NCBI RefSeq assembly: GCF_040115645.1
Contig: NC_089541.1
Location: forward strand, 7,192,001-7,256,000
Direction of reading: 5' to 3'
DNA length: 64,000 nt
DNA from: Euwallacea fornicatus
Lineage: Eukaryota; Arthropoda; Insecta; Coleoptera; Curculionidae
Part shown: positions 1 through 12,900 of the stretch, piece by piece
Layout: every line of letters starts with the position of its first letter
Position numbering within the stretch: position 1 is the stretch's first letter
The notes under the pieces: generated by a model
Database searches by the model: none
Told to the model about the DNA's origin: nothing
What the model saw: the letters and a program-made list of their open reading frames with translations, nothing else
Program-made: the position numbers and the translations under genes

Positions 1-13
1 GTTTCTGAGAAAG
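1..13 (+). CDS. SMG6: SMG6 exon tail at window edge (tentative)
   Basis: The window opens with four possible codons plus one base, followed at once by a plausible donor (GTAAAG at 14). Ending in phase 1, it fits exactly with the exon starting at 749, which opens with two bases of a codon. Only 13 nt are visible, so this could be chance. Confidence 0.35.
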
Positions 14-748
14 GTAAAGAGTTTGAATCCACTGTTTCACCTACATAAACAGCTACTTCATTTGAACTGCAATCACGATGAAGTTTTTACAATAGTATTT
101 TATAATATAACTAAGAGATTTGACTGTGTCTTTCATGAAACACTGCTTGGGAAATGTGAACACTATAGATGATTTAGGAGCAGGATTTTAGATTAGTTTC
201 AGGGATATCTTTCTAATAAATTATATTTTAGTTAGTTATAGTTTCCATTAGACAATTTCTGGTGAGGAAAGTTTTGCTGTTAAGATTCGTTGAGGTTTGG
301 TTTTGGTCTGTCTTTTTTCTTATGTGTATATGTCATCAAATCAAATATGTAACATTTTTTGTTCTGAAAACTGAAAAGACAGCAGAATTTTCAAAAAGTT
401 GAGGATTCAATAAAATGTAATAAAGAACATAGTTCATCACTGAACATTTGTTCTCATATTCAAAACCTTTTAAATAAGAAATTCAAAATATCTAATAATA
501 TATAAGATATTCCATAAAAAATATATGAAAAATCTGCTATAAAACACAGACTAAGAATGATAAATTAAAATAACCCTGCACCACTGAATTCTGCATAAAA
601 ATTTATTGAATACCATTTTAAACTTTTTAGACACATACCAAGATAGGGAAGGCATAAGTATTTGTGTTTTCTGTGTTATGGCCAGGAACGAAACTGATTT
701 TTGAACTGAAACACCTTTTTGGAATATTTCATATTATTCATTTTTCAG
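14..748 (+). other. Putative SMG6 intron, no other feature seen
   Basis: AT-rich sequence with frequent stops in all frames. It ends in a T-rich tract and AG at 747-748, the acceptor of the first certain exon. No RNA gene or repeat was recognised. Confidence 0.5.
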
Positions 749-919
749 GAAGTTTAAATGGAACTGAGAATTCATTTCAAGACAAAATGAATAGATCAAA
801 AAGGTATTCAAATAGCAGAAATGCTGGTGATAGTAACAATGGTAGGAGCAATAATCAAAATGAGTGGAGAGATAAGAGCCCTGGTAGGAACAATTTTAGA
901 ATGAGTTCAGAAGTCCGAG
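749..919 (+). CDS. SMG6: SMG6 exon 1 (first certain exon)
   Basis: Acceptor TTTTTCAG before 749 and donor GTAAAT after 919; phase in 2 bases, phase out 1. Encodes an Asn/Ser/Arg-rich polar stretch (for example NRSKRYSNSRNAGDSNN), typical of a disordered N-terminal region. Contains the first in-frame ATG (787), which could be the start codon only if the sequence before it is 5' UTR. Confidence 0.8.
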
Positions 920-3900
920 GTAAATAATTATCAATCAGAATTAAAGTTAATATCATTAGTTCTAAATGATTTTTTTAGGAGGGTATAATAGTAACTATTC
1001 TAATTATAATCATGAAAAGGATAAGGATAGAAATAGAAATAAATATAGGGAAAGAGATACTAAAAGTGTTGAGCCATCTGGAGGAGGTCATAGAAATAAT
1101 AATCCTGAAGGAGGGAAAATCGCATCAGCAAAGCCTCCCAGTGGTAGAAGGCACAGTACTACTGGCAATTATTACTATCATCAAAATATGCTTAAGAATT
1201 TGGATAACTTACCACCAAGACTTCAAAGGAAATTTATGGAAGAGAATGGATTGACCCTGGAAAATTTAGGACTTGACCACAGTAGTAATAGTTCTGGTTT
1301 TTATGTGAGTTTCTTATGAAACTTGCTAAATAAAAAATTAATTCATATTTTTGTAGCCAAATACATCACAACAACAATATCTTCAAAATTCAGGGTATCA
1401 CTCTTTGGACTCATATAGTACTTTGCCACATGCCGCTGCCCCGCCCGCCTATAGCCACAACCCCAATTATCACACGTTGCCTGGAAAAGCACGCGGAAGG
1501 GGTCGTTTTAACCATCATGACTCTGAACCTCAACTTGGTGCCGTAATTAGACCCATCACTCCAGATAGAGTGAGGTAAGTTTGAACATGGAAATAGAAGA
1601 TTTTTGATATGTATTTTCAGTTTTTTGTTTCTTTGCTTTTTTATATAAAATAATATAAAATAGTGTTCCTCGAAGTCCTGGCAATTCACGCCCTGGCACT
1701 CCAACTAGGCGATTTGATCATAAACCGCCTAGTCGTCCTCCGAGCCGTTCTCGAACCCCTTCAAGTCACTATGATGACAATCGGTCTACTAACGAATCTT
1801 GGAACGATAGAAGCGATAGGCGCTCTAATAGATCTAACGTGGTTGATAGGTTAAGTGGTAGGGCTAATGATCCTAAACAGTCAAACCAAGACAGGTAGGA
1901 TTTTCTGTTGCTTTAGTTATTTACTTTTTTAAGTTCTTAAATCCCATGTATTATTTTATACACCTTGAAAGGACTTTTCAAGGTTTTCATCAATATAACG
2001 GACTTCCTATCGCTGATATTTTTAAGATCCTAATGTTGAGTAACGAATTTAGACAAACCTTTTCTTTTATCAGAGATAATTTTCATTTGTTTAACTTTCA
2101 AAACAGTCATTGATTTTCATTACTTCATCTTTTTTTCTTTATTTTTTGAAGTACTATTCTTTGTTGGCACTTATGTGATATTACAAGGTTGTGGCGTGAA
2201 CTAACTAAAAAATAAATTTATTTATGTCTATCATAATTTTAGGGATAGACGCGATGACGATATTTGCACTAGAAGAGATAGGAGAAACAACTCGGACAGA
2301 AGAGAATTTGATAAAGATAAATCGGATCGCGACAGAACAGATAATTACAAACGTGCGGATAGAAGAAAAAAGTCTGGTAGGTAGAACGTGAAATGATCGT
2401 ACCCAAAATAATTTTCAAATATTTTACTATTCAGGACGTGAGAGAAGAAGTTCAAGTCGAGACTTGACGCTTTATGGCTCAAAAGATTCCGGCCTTAGTA
2501 ACGATAGTGTGAGCACTCTGACAGAAGAAATTACAAATCGTTTGCCAAACTTAAAAATAAATGAAGATTCGCATGTCTGGCAGTCAGAAAAAGCTGTCAG
2601 CAAAGCTAACTCTGATCTGACGAAGGCAGTTGCCCCTAAAATTGAGAGTGCCAACTTTGAACTAGCTGCAATGGACAGAAACATATTAGTAAGAATATTT
2701 ATTTTTGATTATTTGGGTTGTAATGATTAGTGTTTAGGATTGGAACGAGGAAGTAGAGTTAAATCACCGACTTGAGGCGGAAGCTTTGAGTGATGCCTTA
2801 ACACGAAGTTCATCAATGGCGAGCTTGCATGATAACAGCACTAGGTCTATGCCTATTTTGGCTGAGGCTAGTCCAGGGATACGCAAAACCAGGTAATTTT
2901 GTTCTAAACTAAATTTATTTGATTGTTATATTAAATGGTTCTCAATGATTTCATACTGTTAAAGTTAATGTAATTTTCATTATGTTTAATCATCCATTAC
3001 TTGCAGGAAAGGCAACAGAAGAAAAAGTAAACAAGGGTGAGTTCAAATAGGCTTTTTCTGGAGTTGGTGGTGCCCTGTCGTGTAATAATGCTTTATTAGG
3101 TGTTATTTGCTGAATATTTTGGGGGGGGGGGTCAAATATCTACGGCGTTTGTAAGCCTTCTTAGGATCTCGTTTTTATAATATTACAGAAGTGGCAGCGG
3201 CTATAGAGATCGAACTCCAACCAACAGAGATGGAAAAGATACTTATATTTCTGTGGAAAATCAAGACAATTTCAAGTGAGTAGTATATGATATCTTGTTG
3301 CTTTTTTATATTATGCTACTTGTAACTGATAATTTCAATAAATACATTCTACGATCGTTAATAAATAAGGAGGCCACCGAAAGCGGAAGAAGTGACTTAT
3401 TTCTTTTTTGAATGGGCTGCATTTCGAGTTCTAAAATAATCTTATTACCGTTCGCTCAATGCTGGATGCAATTCCGCTCTGCCACTATTGCGAGCCTTGC
3501 CTTAATTTATAGTCACTACGCCTCAATAACCACTCTATCATATTACATATGTTGGTGTTAAATGTGATCAATTTATCTGAAGACCAAGCCCCTCGAGTAG
3601 ATCTCGCGTCCACACTATTGTCCAATATCCAATGTTTTATAAGGGGATATAGTACTTCAAGAACAAGTTTTCCCAAGTTTGACTCTAACGGTTCGAAAAA
3701 CCTGAACCTTCAGAATCGTATTTAATTGATACGTTTAGGTATGATCGGGTCTAAATCGAACCGGAAAACGAATACTGCCACAGGACAATATTAAATTTGT
3801 TGAATTTGCTAATTTTATATCACTAACACCTCAATTGATAAGAATTATTCTCACAAATTTAGGAGAATCGTACAGAGAAATGAAGAAATGGAATCTTCCA

Positions 3901-6900
3901 GTTTGTCAGGTGCACCCAACTTTTAGAATTTGGGGCTGTATAGTAAAATTTGATTTTATATTTAACTTATATTAACCATACTAAAAGACAATACTCCTAA
4001 TATATGAAGAGTATTTGCTTTTATCAAATACGGCAATGTAAACCAATATAACCCAATTTTTAGGTGTGAACTACTGGTGAATTCAATAAAGTAAAAAAAA
4101 TTCATTAAAATTCACGATAAACCTACCAACAACACCTGCCCTTTCAGCTACATACCTGCAAATTCCTCTCCAAAATTGAAGTCGTTCCAAACTAGTAGAT
4201 ATCGCATTTTTACCACTTTAAACCGCACTCTATAACTTACTACAACTTCAACTACAGCTTCCAACGAATCTTCATTATTCGGAATGGAGGTTTCGTGGAA
4301 AATCGCTAAAATTTTATATTGCGTTGAAACAATGCGAAAGAATTCGAACAACTAAACCGAACTGTAAAATGGTGGCGTGCACTGGAATGAGTCAAACGCC
4401 CAGTTGTTTTTCCATGGTCGGTTTTTTGCGAAATCGTTGTTGATGTTCGTTTCGCGTATATAAAAAATGTCAATTCAAACGCGTGAAGCAGAAATGTAGA
4501 GTTCTGCTGAATGTTCAGGAATTAATAAGGGAAGACGATTTCGGGAATGGAATTTCTTGACGTCATAATGGACCTATCTGATTTTGCTTATGTGGACTTT
4601 ATTGTAAATTAGGTAGCATTTCAATGGATTTGTTCATATTTATGCTAAAGGGTTAATAATGTAATGAACGATGTTGTCTATACGGGGTGTATTATGAGCA
4701 AAAAGGTTGAATAACAACCCGAACTTGTAATGGTTTGTGTAATCTTAGAAATCAACTGCTATAAACGAAGTGATCAATGATACGGAGGGTCTCTCTGTTC
4801 AGCCACAGAGTTCAAATTTTATTCAGACACGTTCGTTGTATAGGGCTCTACTCGCCCACAAGATGGTACTTCAGCGTGCTAGAGAAGCAGTTAATTTTTG
4901 TAGTCTTCTAAGTTCTTCGAAAAACATTAGCATTCTTTAGACAAAAATATTTTTTTCTTTTAGTTTTTAAGAATAAAGTTGAAGCAGAATCATGTCTGTA
5001 AACTGCACCTGTATTTTGTTCTAGAATTTTCTTGAGATCTCATAGGTATTATTTGATGATGTTGTCTTGTGTTGTAAGACATACATACGTATTTTTGATG
5101 GCAATGCAATAAAGGATATTATTTATTTATTTAAATATTTGCTTCTAGAAGAAGAAGCTCGCCATCGACCTTTAGGTCTTTCTGCCCCTGAAGGTATTTA
5201 TAAGTACATTTATGTGCAATCCATTGGATTATTGACGTTGTTGGTGAACATGTTCGAATGGAGTTGTATTGGGGAATCATTATGGATATTTATTTATATT
5301 TGAACCTACCGACATGAATTAATCGAAAACATTGTCCTGAGACATTACAAAATATTGAGATCACCACATTACCGTATTGAGCCATCCTTAAAAAGTTTTA
5401 TGTGGTTTACCTAATATATGTGTTTATTATAAATGTGAAAATGTCGTTTAGTAGAAAAAATATAAAATGCATGAGTTGTACGACGAAATGTCGAACGTGC
5501 TGATCGCAAAATTCGTTGCCTTGTTGAATTTCGCTCCTTGTTTTCCAATTTGAGTTAGTGCTACAGTTATGCAATTTGCACCTTAACAAATTGTATCTAA
5601 TATGTAGCGTGTCTATGATAACGATTGATTTCGAAGATAACATTTATTTTATCCCTCTAGGGTTCCTCAAGAATCGGGATCGGGCCGTCATGGTCGTCGT
5701 AGGAGGCGCTCCTCAAAAGATCATCGTGATTCTAGTTTTGAAAGATTTGGAAATAGATCGCGAGGTCCAAGTAGAGAAGTTAGCTTCGATAGATCTCAAA
5801 CTTCAAACTCCCACAACTGGAGAGACGAAATTATTCGAAGTCGTCAAAACTCAGACCGCGAGGGTCCGGTTCTTAATCGCCCTAGAAGTCCTGTTCGTAA
5901 GGATTCGGTAGATGGGGAATCTAGGAAGGAACCTGTTGCTGACAGCACTGCGAAAAAGGGGGGAATTTTAATACTACCTGTAAACAAATCGCCGAATGCA
6001 GCAACTTCTAACTCAGATCGTCCCAAGTTTCCCGATATTCGACAAGCTCCATCTCTGCAGAGAACACTGTTTGATCCCAAAAACCCCACCAAACCTATAT
6101 TAGTAAAATCACCCGGAGGTCGAGTATCTGGACCTGGAGTTGTGGATAGTTCTGATATCCCTAAAATGGATGCCGATAAATTACCTGTCTGGTATAATGA
6201 ATCTAGGTGAGACACAATTTTTCTTTAAACTACCAATATTCCTGTTTATTGATTTGTTTAGTGAGGATTTCAAAATTTGCCACTTCCCCGACCTCCTCAG
6301 AGACATCAAGCGCGCGGACGTGGAACTTCAATGTATAATCAGCAAAGGTTTATTGCTTATGCATCACGATATGATGGAGAATTTGAGAAAATTTCTGCAA
6401 AGTGCGATGGAATATTTGCTCTCCAAATCCATTAAGTTTTGTCAAATCGCAAATTTGGAACAACACCTTTGGAAGTTGCTCTACTATAATATCATCGAGG
6501 TGACGAGAAAAGCTTTAGTGGACGATCCCGAAAATAAACAGCAATATAAGGCTTATTTATTGTATATTATTGATGATGGTGAGAGCTTAAAACAGGTTTT
6601 TACAATTTTATTATTAGTAGATTGGATATTTGGGCGTCTGGTTGTTGTTATTTTAATAATAAAAAAATGTTAGGTCATATTAGTTCAGGTTTTATATTAA
6701 CGTATACATATACATGGTATTTCTGAAAGGTGAATTTCACATTTCAGGAAATTTGAAATACACAGTACATGACTGGCAAGAAGTGTAGCTGTACACATAC
6801 GCTATACTAAATATGTTTTTTCTTCTTCAGGAACAAAATACTTTGAAAGATTAATTGGCATTTTAGAAGAAACTTATAAGTTTAAAGTAGTCAATTACGT

Positions 6901-9900
6901 GGGCAACAACAGCATGGTACAACATAAAGGACTGGGCCTCACAGGGTTGGCTCTTATTTCGGCACAGAAAATATATTTGTTTTTGGGTGATCTGGGTAGA
7001 TACAAAGAGCAAGTTAACGAGACTAGTAATTATGGAAAATGTAGACAGTAAGTCAGAGTTACTTTTGCTGTAATATTCGAAATTTATGCCTGTCTTTTAG
7101 GTGGTACATCAAATCGCACGAAATCAATCCAAAGAATGGAAAACCTTATAATCGTTTAGCAGTTTTAGCTGTGTCTTCGGTAAGTGCAGTTTAAATTTTG
7201 GGAGATTTTATGGAAGCATCTGCAATATCAAATATTTTTTCAGTCTATATTTCTAACATAAATATTTTCAATAATGCCGTGAAAAATACTCTACACTTTT
7301 GTTCGTTTCGTTTCTAGCGAAGAAAATTAGATGCAGTCTACTATTACATGCGAAGTTTGATGTCGTCAAACCCAGTGCCGACAGCCAAACAAGATTTGGT
7401 TTCATTGTTTGATGAAAATCGCAAAAAGGTTTGTACTTATATTTTTTTATGTACCACCAGTTTTCAAATAATTGTAATATCTTATCTAAAGTGAGTAATA
7501 CCAGCATAATTCTATGTTGGTTAAAGCTTTTAATTCACTAATTCTTGAAAGAAATTTGATCATGAATTAAATCGTTTTTTGTGGTGAAATAATCGAAAAA
7601 TTTGTTTTGGAGCTCATTACTTACAAGTGTGTTTCTTTTTTAACATGCTCGCCGTTCGCACCGCAGTATCTGCAACAAATATACGTATGTATATGGATTT
7701 TGCCTAATGTAACTTTAAATGTTGCACATTCTCCAGCTTTAGCCTTAGAAAACACTCTTTTATTTAATTTTTGGAATTTGCCTTGACATTTGATTGCCGT
7801 GGCTGCTTAGGTGTGCTAAGGAAGATGATTACGGATAGGTGGTGATCTTTGAATATTATGCGGTATGAATATCTCTTTCTAATAGTAATAAAATTTTGTC
7901 TTTTGAGTAAAGATTTATGCAAAATTTATTGCCAGCTTCAGTCTCATGTACCAAGTTTTGCCGCCTACCTTTGAAGCATATGGCAGATAGTTCTGGTTGG
8001 ATATTTTCCTGCAGGTTCAACATACTTACTATAAAAATTTTCAATTTTTGCTTATATTTAATTGGCAGAAAATGAACCATACATACGAGAGCTAATAGCA
8101 TCGAAACCAGTCTTTGGGGCTCTCGAGTTAAATTGAATTTAGACCTGAAATGAGACATAAAACTGTAATAATCCTTTCGAATAAAATCGGATTAATTTTT
8201 TTGCCCAATGAAAACGTTTGTGGCCTCCGTGGAAAAAGAATTAAAAATACTATAGAATATTATGGACTGAATGTAGAAAAAAAAACTTAATGAATTCTAA
8301 AAGGAAAATCATGCAGGTTCGTATCAGGTGCACTTTTATGTATCAAAAATCGGTGGACTTAAGGCCAGCGGATACTTGAACTACCTCATAAATAGCATTG
8401 CTGTTAAATTAATTCCATTTGAGACAACAATGCTTTTCTTACGGAATGCTTCAACTGTCAGATGGATTCAACGGTACTAACCTTTGAACTACGGAAAATC
8501 TATGAGAATTGTATATAGTTGAGCCAAGTTTGTGCCGTGATTCAATAACTCGCTCTTATGTTTGGTTAATGTTTATGGAAATATTATTAATTTAGGTCAA
8601 TGAAGTGGGAGAGGCTTTCTTATGAGACGATATGAGCCTAATATTCGCAATAACGTCGGGGAATCAATGTTAAAATCGCCACATACCACACTGTATGAAT
8701 ACTATCCCCACACTAAATTAACACTCAAATTTACAGAAATAATCTTATGTTAGTTACTACTTAATACTTAAGCTATCTTTAGTCATCTTCCAAATATGCT
8801 TTAAAAGGCTCTTTACTATTAATTGGGTACATGGAATTATTTTCGCAATTAATAGACCAGTAGCACATTCCCTTTATTTAATATTTCACATTTCATTTGT
8901 TCTGGCACACAGGTTTAAATATAGAGATCTGAGAACAAAAATACACCACACACTGTAGATTTTATTATATTCATTTTAATTTTTTTTGCAATGATGTATG
9001 AACGTATTATTAGATGAAAACCCTTATTAGTCATACTTTTATTATGATTTTGTTTCTTAGTACGAGCAAGGTGAAAAGAAACGAAGAGAGGAGAGATTAG
9101 AACGTCAGCGACAGCATATGAAACAAAAAGAATCGGAGGAAAATGGTGCCCCGAATTTCCTTCGCAAAGAAACTTGGATTCGTCCTGATGGCGGCAGAAG
9201 GTTGCATCGTACTACCAAAGCATCGCAGGAAGAGACGGAAGATTCCGAAGAAGAGGATTTGGCAGCATTGAGCAGTGTTGATGTACGCTATATTCAAAAC
9301 TGAGAACTAAAATTTTTTGATTGGTAAATTGCAGGTCAACAAGAGATTCATTACCAGCTACCTTCATGTGCACGGAAAGTTGATTACCAAAATTGGGTAA
9401 GGAAGTTTAATGTGAATAAAAATGTGTTTAACACATTAATGTTCAAAATATTTTATTTCAGTATGGAAAGTTTCCAAGACGCTGCAATGCAAATGTTAAA
9501 AGAATTTCGAGCTCTGCTACAACATTCACCGGTATCGTTGCCCTGTAATAGATTTTTACAACTTTTGGCCCTGAATATGTTCGCTATTGACAGTACCCAA
9601 CTGAAAGGTGAGTGGATTTCGGGATTACAAATTCGCCATTTTACTCGTAGTAACCGATCTGGCACACGACAATAAACTTGGGCAACTTGTCCACAACAAC
9701 AGTTACAACGGCCAGATTCCAGCGTTAACTGTCGATAAATCTCCGAGAAATCATAAAGTTATAAAATCGAAAATGCCCGAATCGACATAAATTTGCGGGA
9801 GAATAACCGCTGCCGTCTCTTATTTTAAAGGAACGAACGAGAACTTCAAACTTTTATGGCGGAAGTCGCAAATCATTAATGAGACTCTTAAGATGTTTTA

Positions 9901-12900
9901 GCGCGGTTCATAAAATATGCAGTTTTGGTTTCGGCCTCTCCGTGAACAGTTAGCTCGATTTTATGGCGGGTTGAAGGAAGTATTGCACTCCATCGAAATT
10001 GGACATTACGTTAAGTGGTCATCAAACGATGACCTGGAGCGAATGCCCATTAGAATTGTTTAATGAAACAAAGGGTGTTAAACGAGTGTAGTCCGAATAT
10101 GCCTTAAGTTTATAGCTTTTTTGCTTCCTCCTCGTCTTCATCTCTATCTTTACAATTACTTAAATACCTGAGAGTCATAAATTTGACATTTTCTTATCCT
10201 ATCAAAACCACTATTATAATTTAATTAGAGGGTTTAATGCAAAATGTTAATGTTATGAGTATATCAGACGAGTATGTATGAGGGTATTAGAGATATTCAC
10301 AAGCAAAATAATATTGTATCCGAAGTTTATTTATTATTATTTATTTTATTTTATTATTAAGAGTGGAAAATTTATCATTTAGTCTCAAAAAGTCTTGTTG
10401 ACTTACCACGTAATTCGGATTGGGTCACTAATTTGGTCGTGCAGGAAATATCCACTCGTGGTGAAAACGTATTGATATCAAATGCAAAAAACCAAGAGTT
10501 TTGAACTGGCCATCGAAGGTTCCGTACAAGATACGCCTCTCTTGATACAACTCGGAGGGAGTGGTTCAGAAATCTTTGAAAATTATTTATAATTATTATA
10601 AGACAAGCCACCTTTTGGATAAATTTTACGCTCAGTTCGTTCGTACATCATGAAGCAAGATACAGCAATGAAAACGTGTATATATAATCTGTACCTGTAG
10701 CAGAACTTTCACAGAAATTCAGGTATGTAGTTCGTCTCCGTGTTCCATGCGCTCACCACTGAGTATTTACATGGATATATTTAAACTGCACATTTGGAGG
10801 TTATGCTCTAAAACTTCTTGAAAAACCCTACATGCAAATTACACTAATATCCCTTGTTCACACGTATGTAGTTTCTAAATTACTCATCACTCTACTAAAT
10901 TACTGCTAATGACTGGTTCACACGCGGCCAGTGGTATAGTCAAGTCAAACGGAGTCAAGTAATTTAGTTGACGTTCACATGAGGCAAGTAATTTAGTAAA
11001 GTTTGTTTAAAGAACGCGAGCCAAATCGAGAACTCACACGATAAGAATATTTAGTTTAGTTCATAACTGTAACGTCGAGCCGTGTGTACACTAATGCAAT
11101 TTTTGTTTGTCATCTTTCTTATGATGGCTTCTGGATTCGCGAGAAAGGATGATAAGACGGCATTTTGCTACCAATTTTACAACTTCTGAATAACAACACT
11201 GAGGATTTTCACGGAGTACACTCTAATCACGCAATAAGGAAATCCGTATAAAATCCAAATAATCGAGCTTTGCTTTTTTTATTCTTTTCCTTTTTACTAT
11301 GTGTGTGTGTGTTTTTTTTTATAATAAAGTTTCAACTAACATTTAGTTACATAAATGGTGTGTTTAAAGAAATTGGGTTCTCTTAGCTGAAATATGTTTT
11401 TAAAAATTTAGTTTAAAGAATGTTCTCACAGAACAATCATATGATTCAAATGGGTTAAACATAACGTTGTGTACAGCATCTTTTATAAAATATGGATGGT
11501 TATAACGGATGATCGTTGAAAAAAAAATCTGCTATAGATGCTGAACCGTAAAAGTAAGACGTTGATTAAACCATTTGAAGGCATGCCTCTAATATTTTGA
11601 AAAATAATTTACCATTTCGACGTTAAAAACCTTAAAGAAGCAATTCACTTTTGATTATAAAAAAAAATTGTGACAATCATACACTTAAATCAGAATTTGT
11701 GTGGCTGTAGTAGGAAGTTCAATGTCCAAAAAGTTATGAGTTCTTTAACAATTTTTGGCTGTAGCCGAACTGATCACAATAATTCTTTTCCAGCGTATCA
11801 CTGAGGAATCCCTTAATTAAACTTGAGTCAGGGCAACAATATACACAATAACATAAAAGCGTTCACTTTAAGGCCACTTCAGTCTTCGAACTTTTTCGCA
11901 AGGTCGATCGTGACTATACAAAGGCCCATCAGGCGTTCTCCTAAAGATTGCTATTCAAACTCGGCCGGTAGCAAAAAAAAACTAAATGTGATTCCGTTGC
12001 GAATGCCTACCGTTTCTTATGTACCTGCCAAATTATGTTGAGCTTATTATTCCGATTTGACGAGATAAGATCATAATTGATTTAGAGGGAAATTGCTGCC
12101 AAGCGATGCCAATGAACTCATCCGGTCCGGTCCGGTCCGGTGGATTTTGGCGTTTTGTTTGTTTGCAAACAAGGCCGCAAATAAATGTCTCGGCAACTTG
12201 CCCAAAAACGTAATATCCAGGGAAGCTTAGTGAGTTTCGTCGTTTCCGTGGAAATAATCTTCCAGGTAAAGTTGCCAGTACATTGATCGAGTGGCCCTAA
12301 TAAGGTTTTCAGTAGATATGAGGAAATGTAATAGCTCAATCACTCTGCACATGACACGCCATCAATAAATATTGACACGCTCGCCTAAAGTGAAAAATCG
12401 TTACAATGGAAAATTGAAGATTGCGTTGCGGAATGCGGTAATATTGTAAGCGTCGATCAATTTGTCGAGAATAATGACCGAGTACGGTGGGAGATTGGCA
12501 TATTCTAAGATGGAAAAGTACTACAAGAGATTGGTTGACACTGTTTTGGTTTTAAAGAGTTTCCGACAAACCGCTAAGCCTTTCTGACAATCTCCGACCC
12601 GTTATCTGCTGTATGGTCGAACAAAAAGACCTCAAAAATAAGCCGAACAAGTTATCAATATTGACAAGTAACACACGGAGTTGTTTATACTTAACCACAT
12701 ACTCGAAAGGATTTCTGTTTTGCGCATCGCTGGGAATGAACAGTTAGGTTGTCTCTTTGTACATCGTTATCGATTTCGGGGAATATAAACTCGAGGAATT
12801 TTTAGGAGCAAAAAATGCGGTCATTGTAATGGGCGATCGAACCGTTTTGTTTGCCTTTTTTCAAGCTCTTGCTCCATTTAAATCATGAGCCACACAAGTA

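Noticed and set aside
5140..5160. CTTCTAGAAGAAGAAG, which looks like heat-shock elements
   Set aside because: The NGAAN units do not alternate in orientation as a proper heat-shock element needs, and it lies in the middle of an intron.
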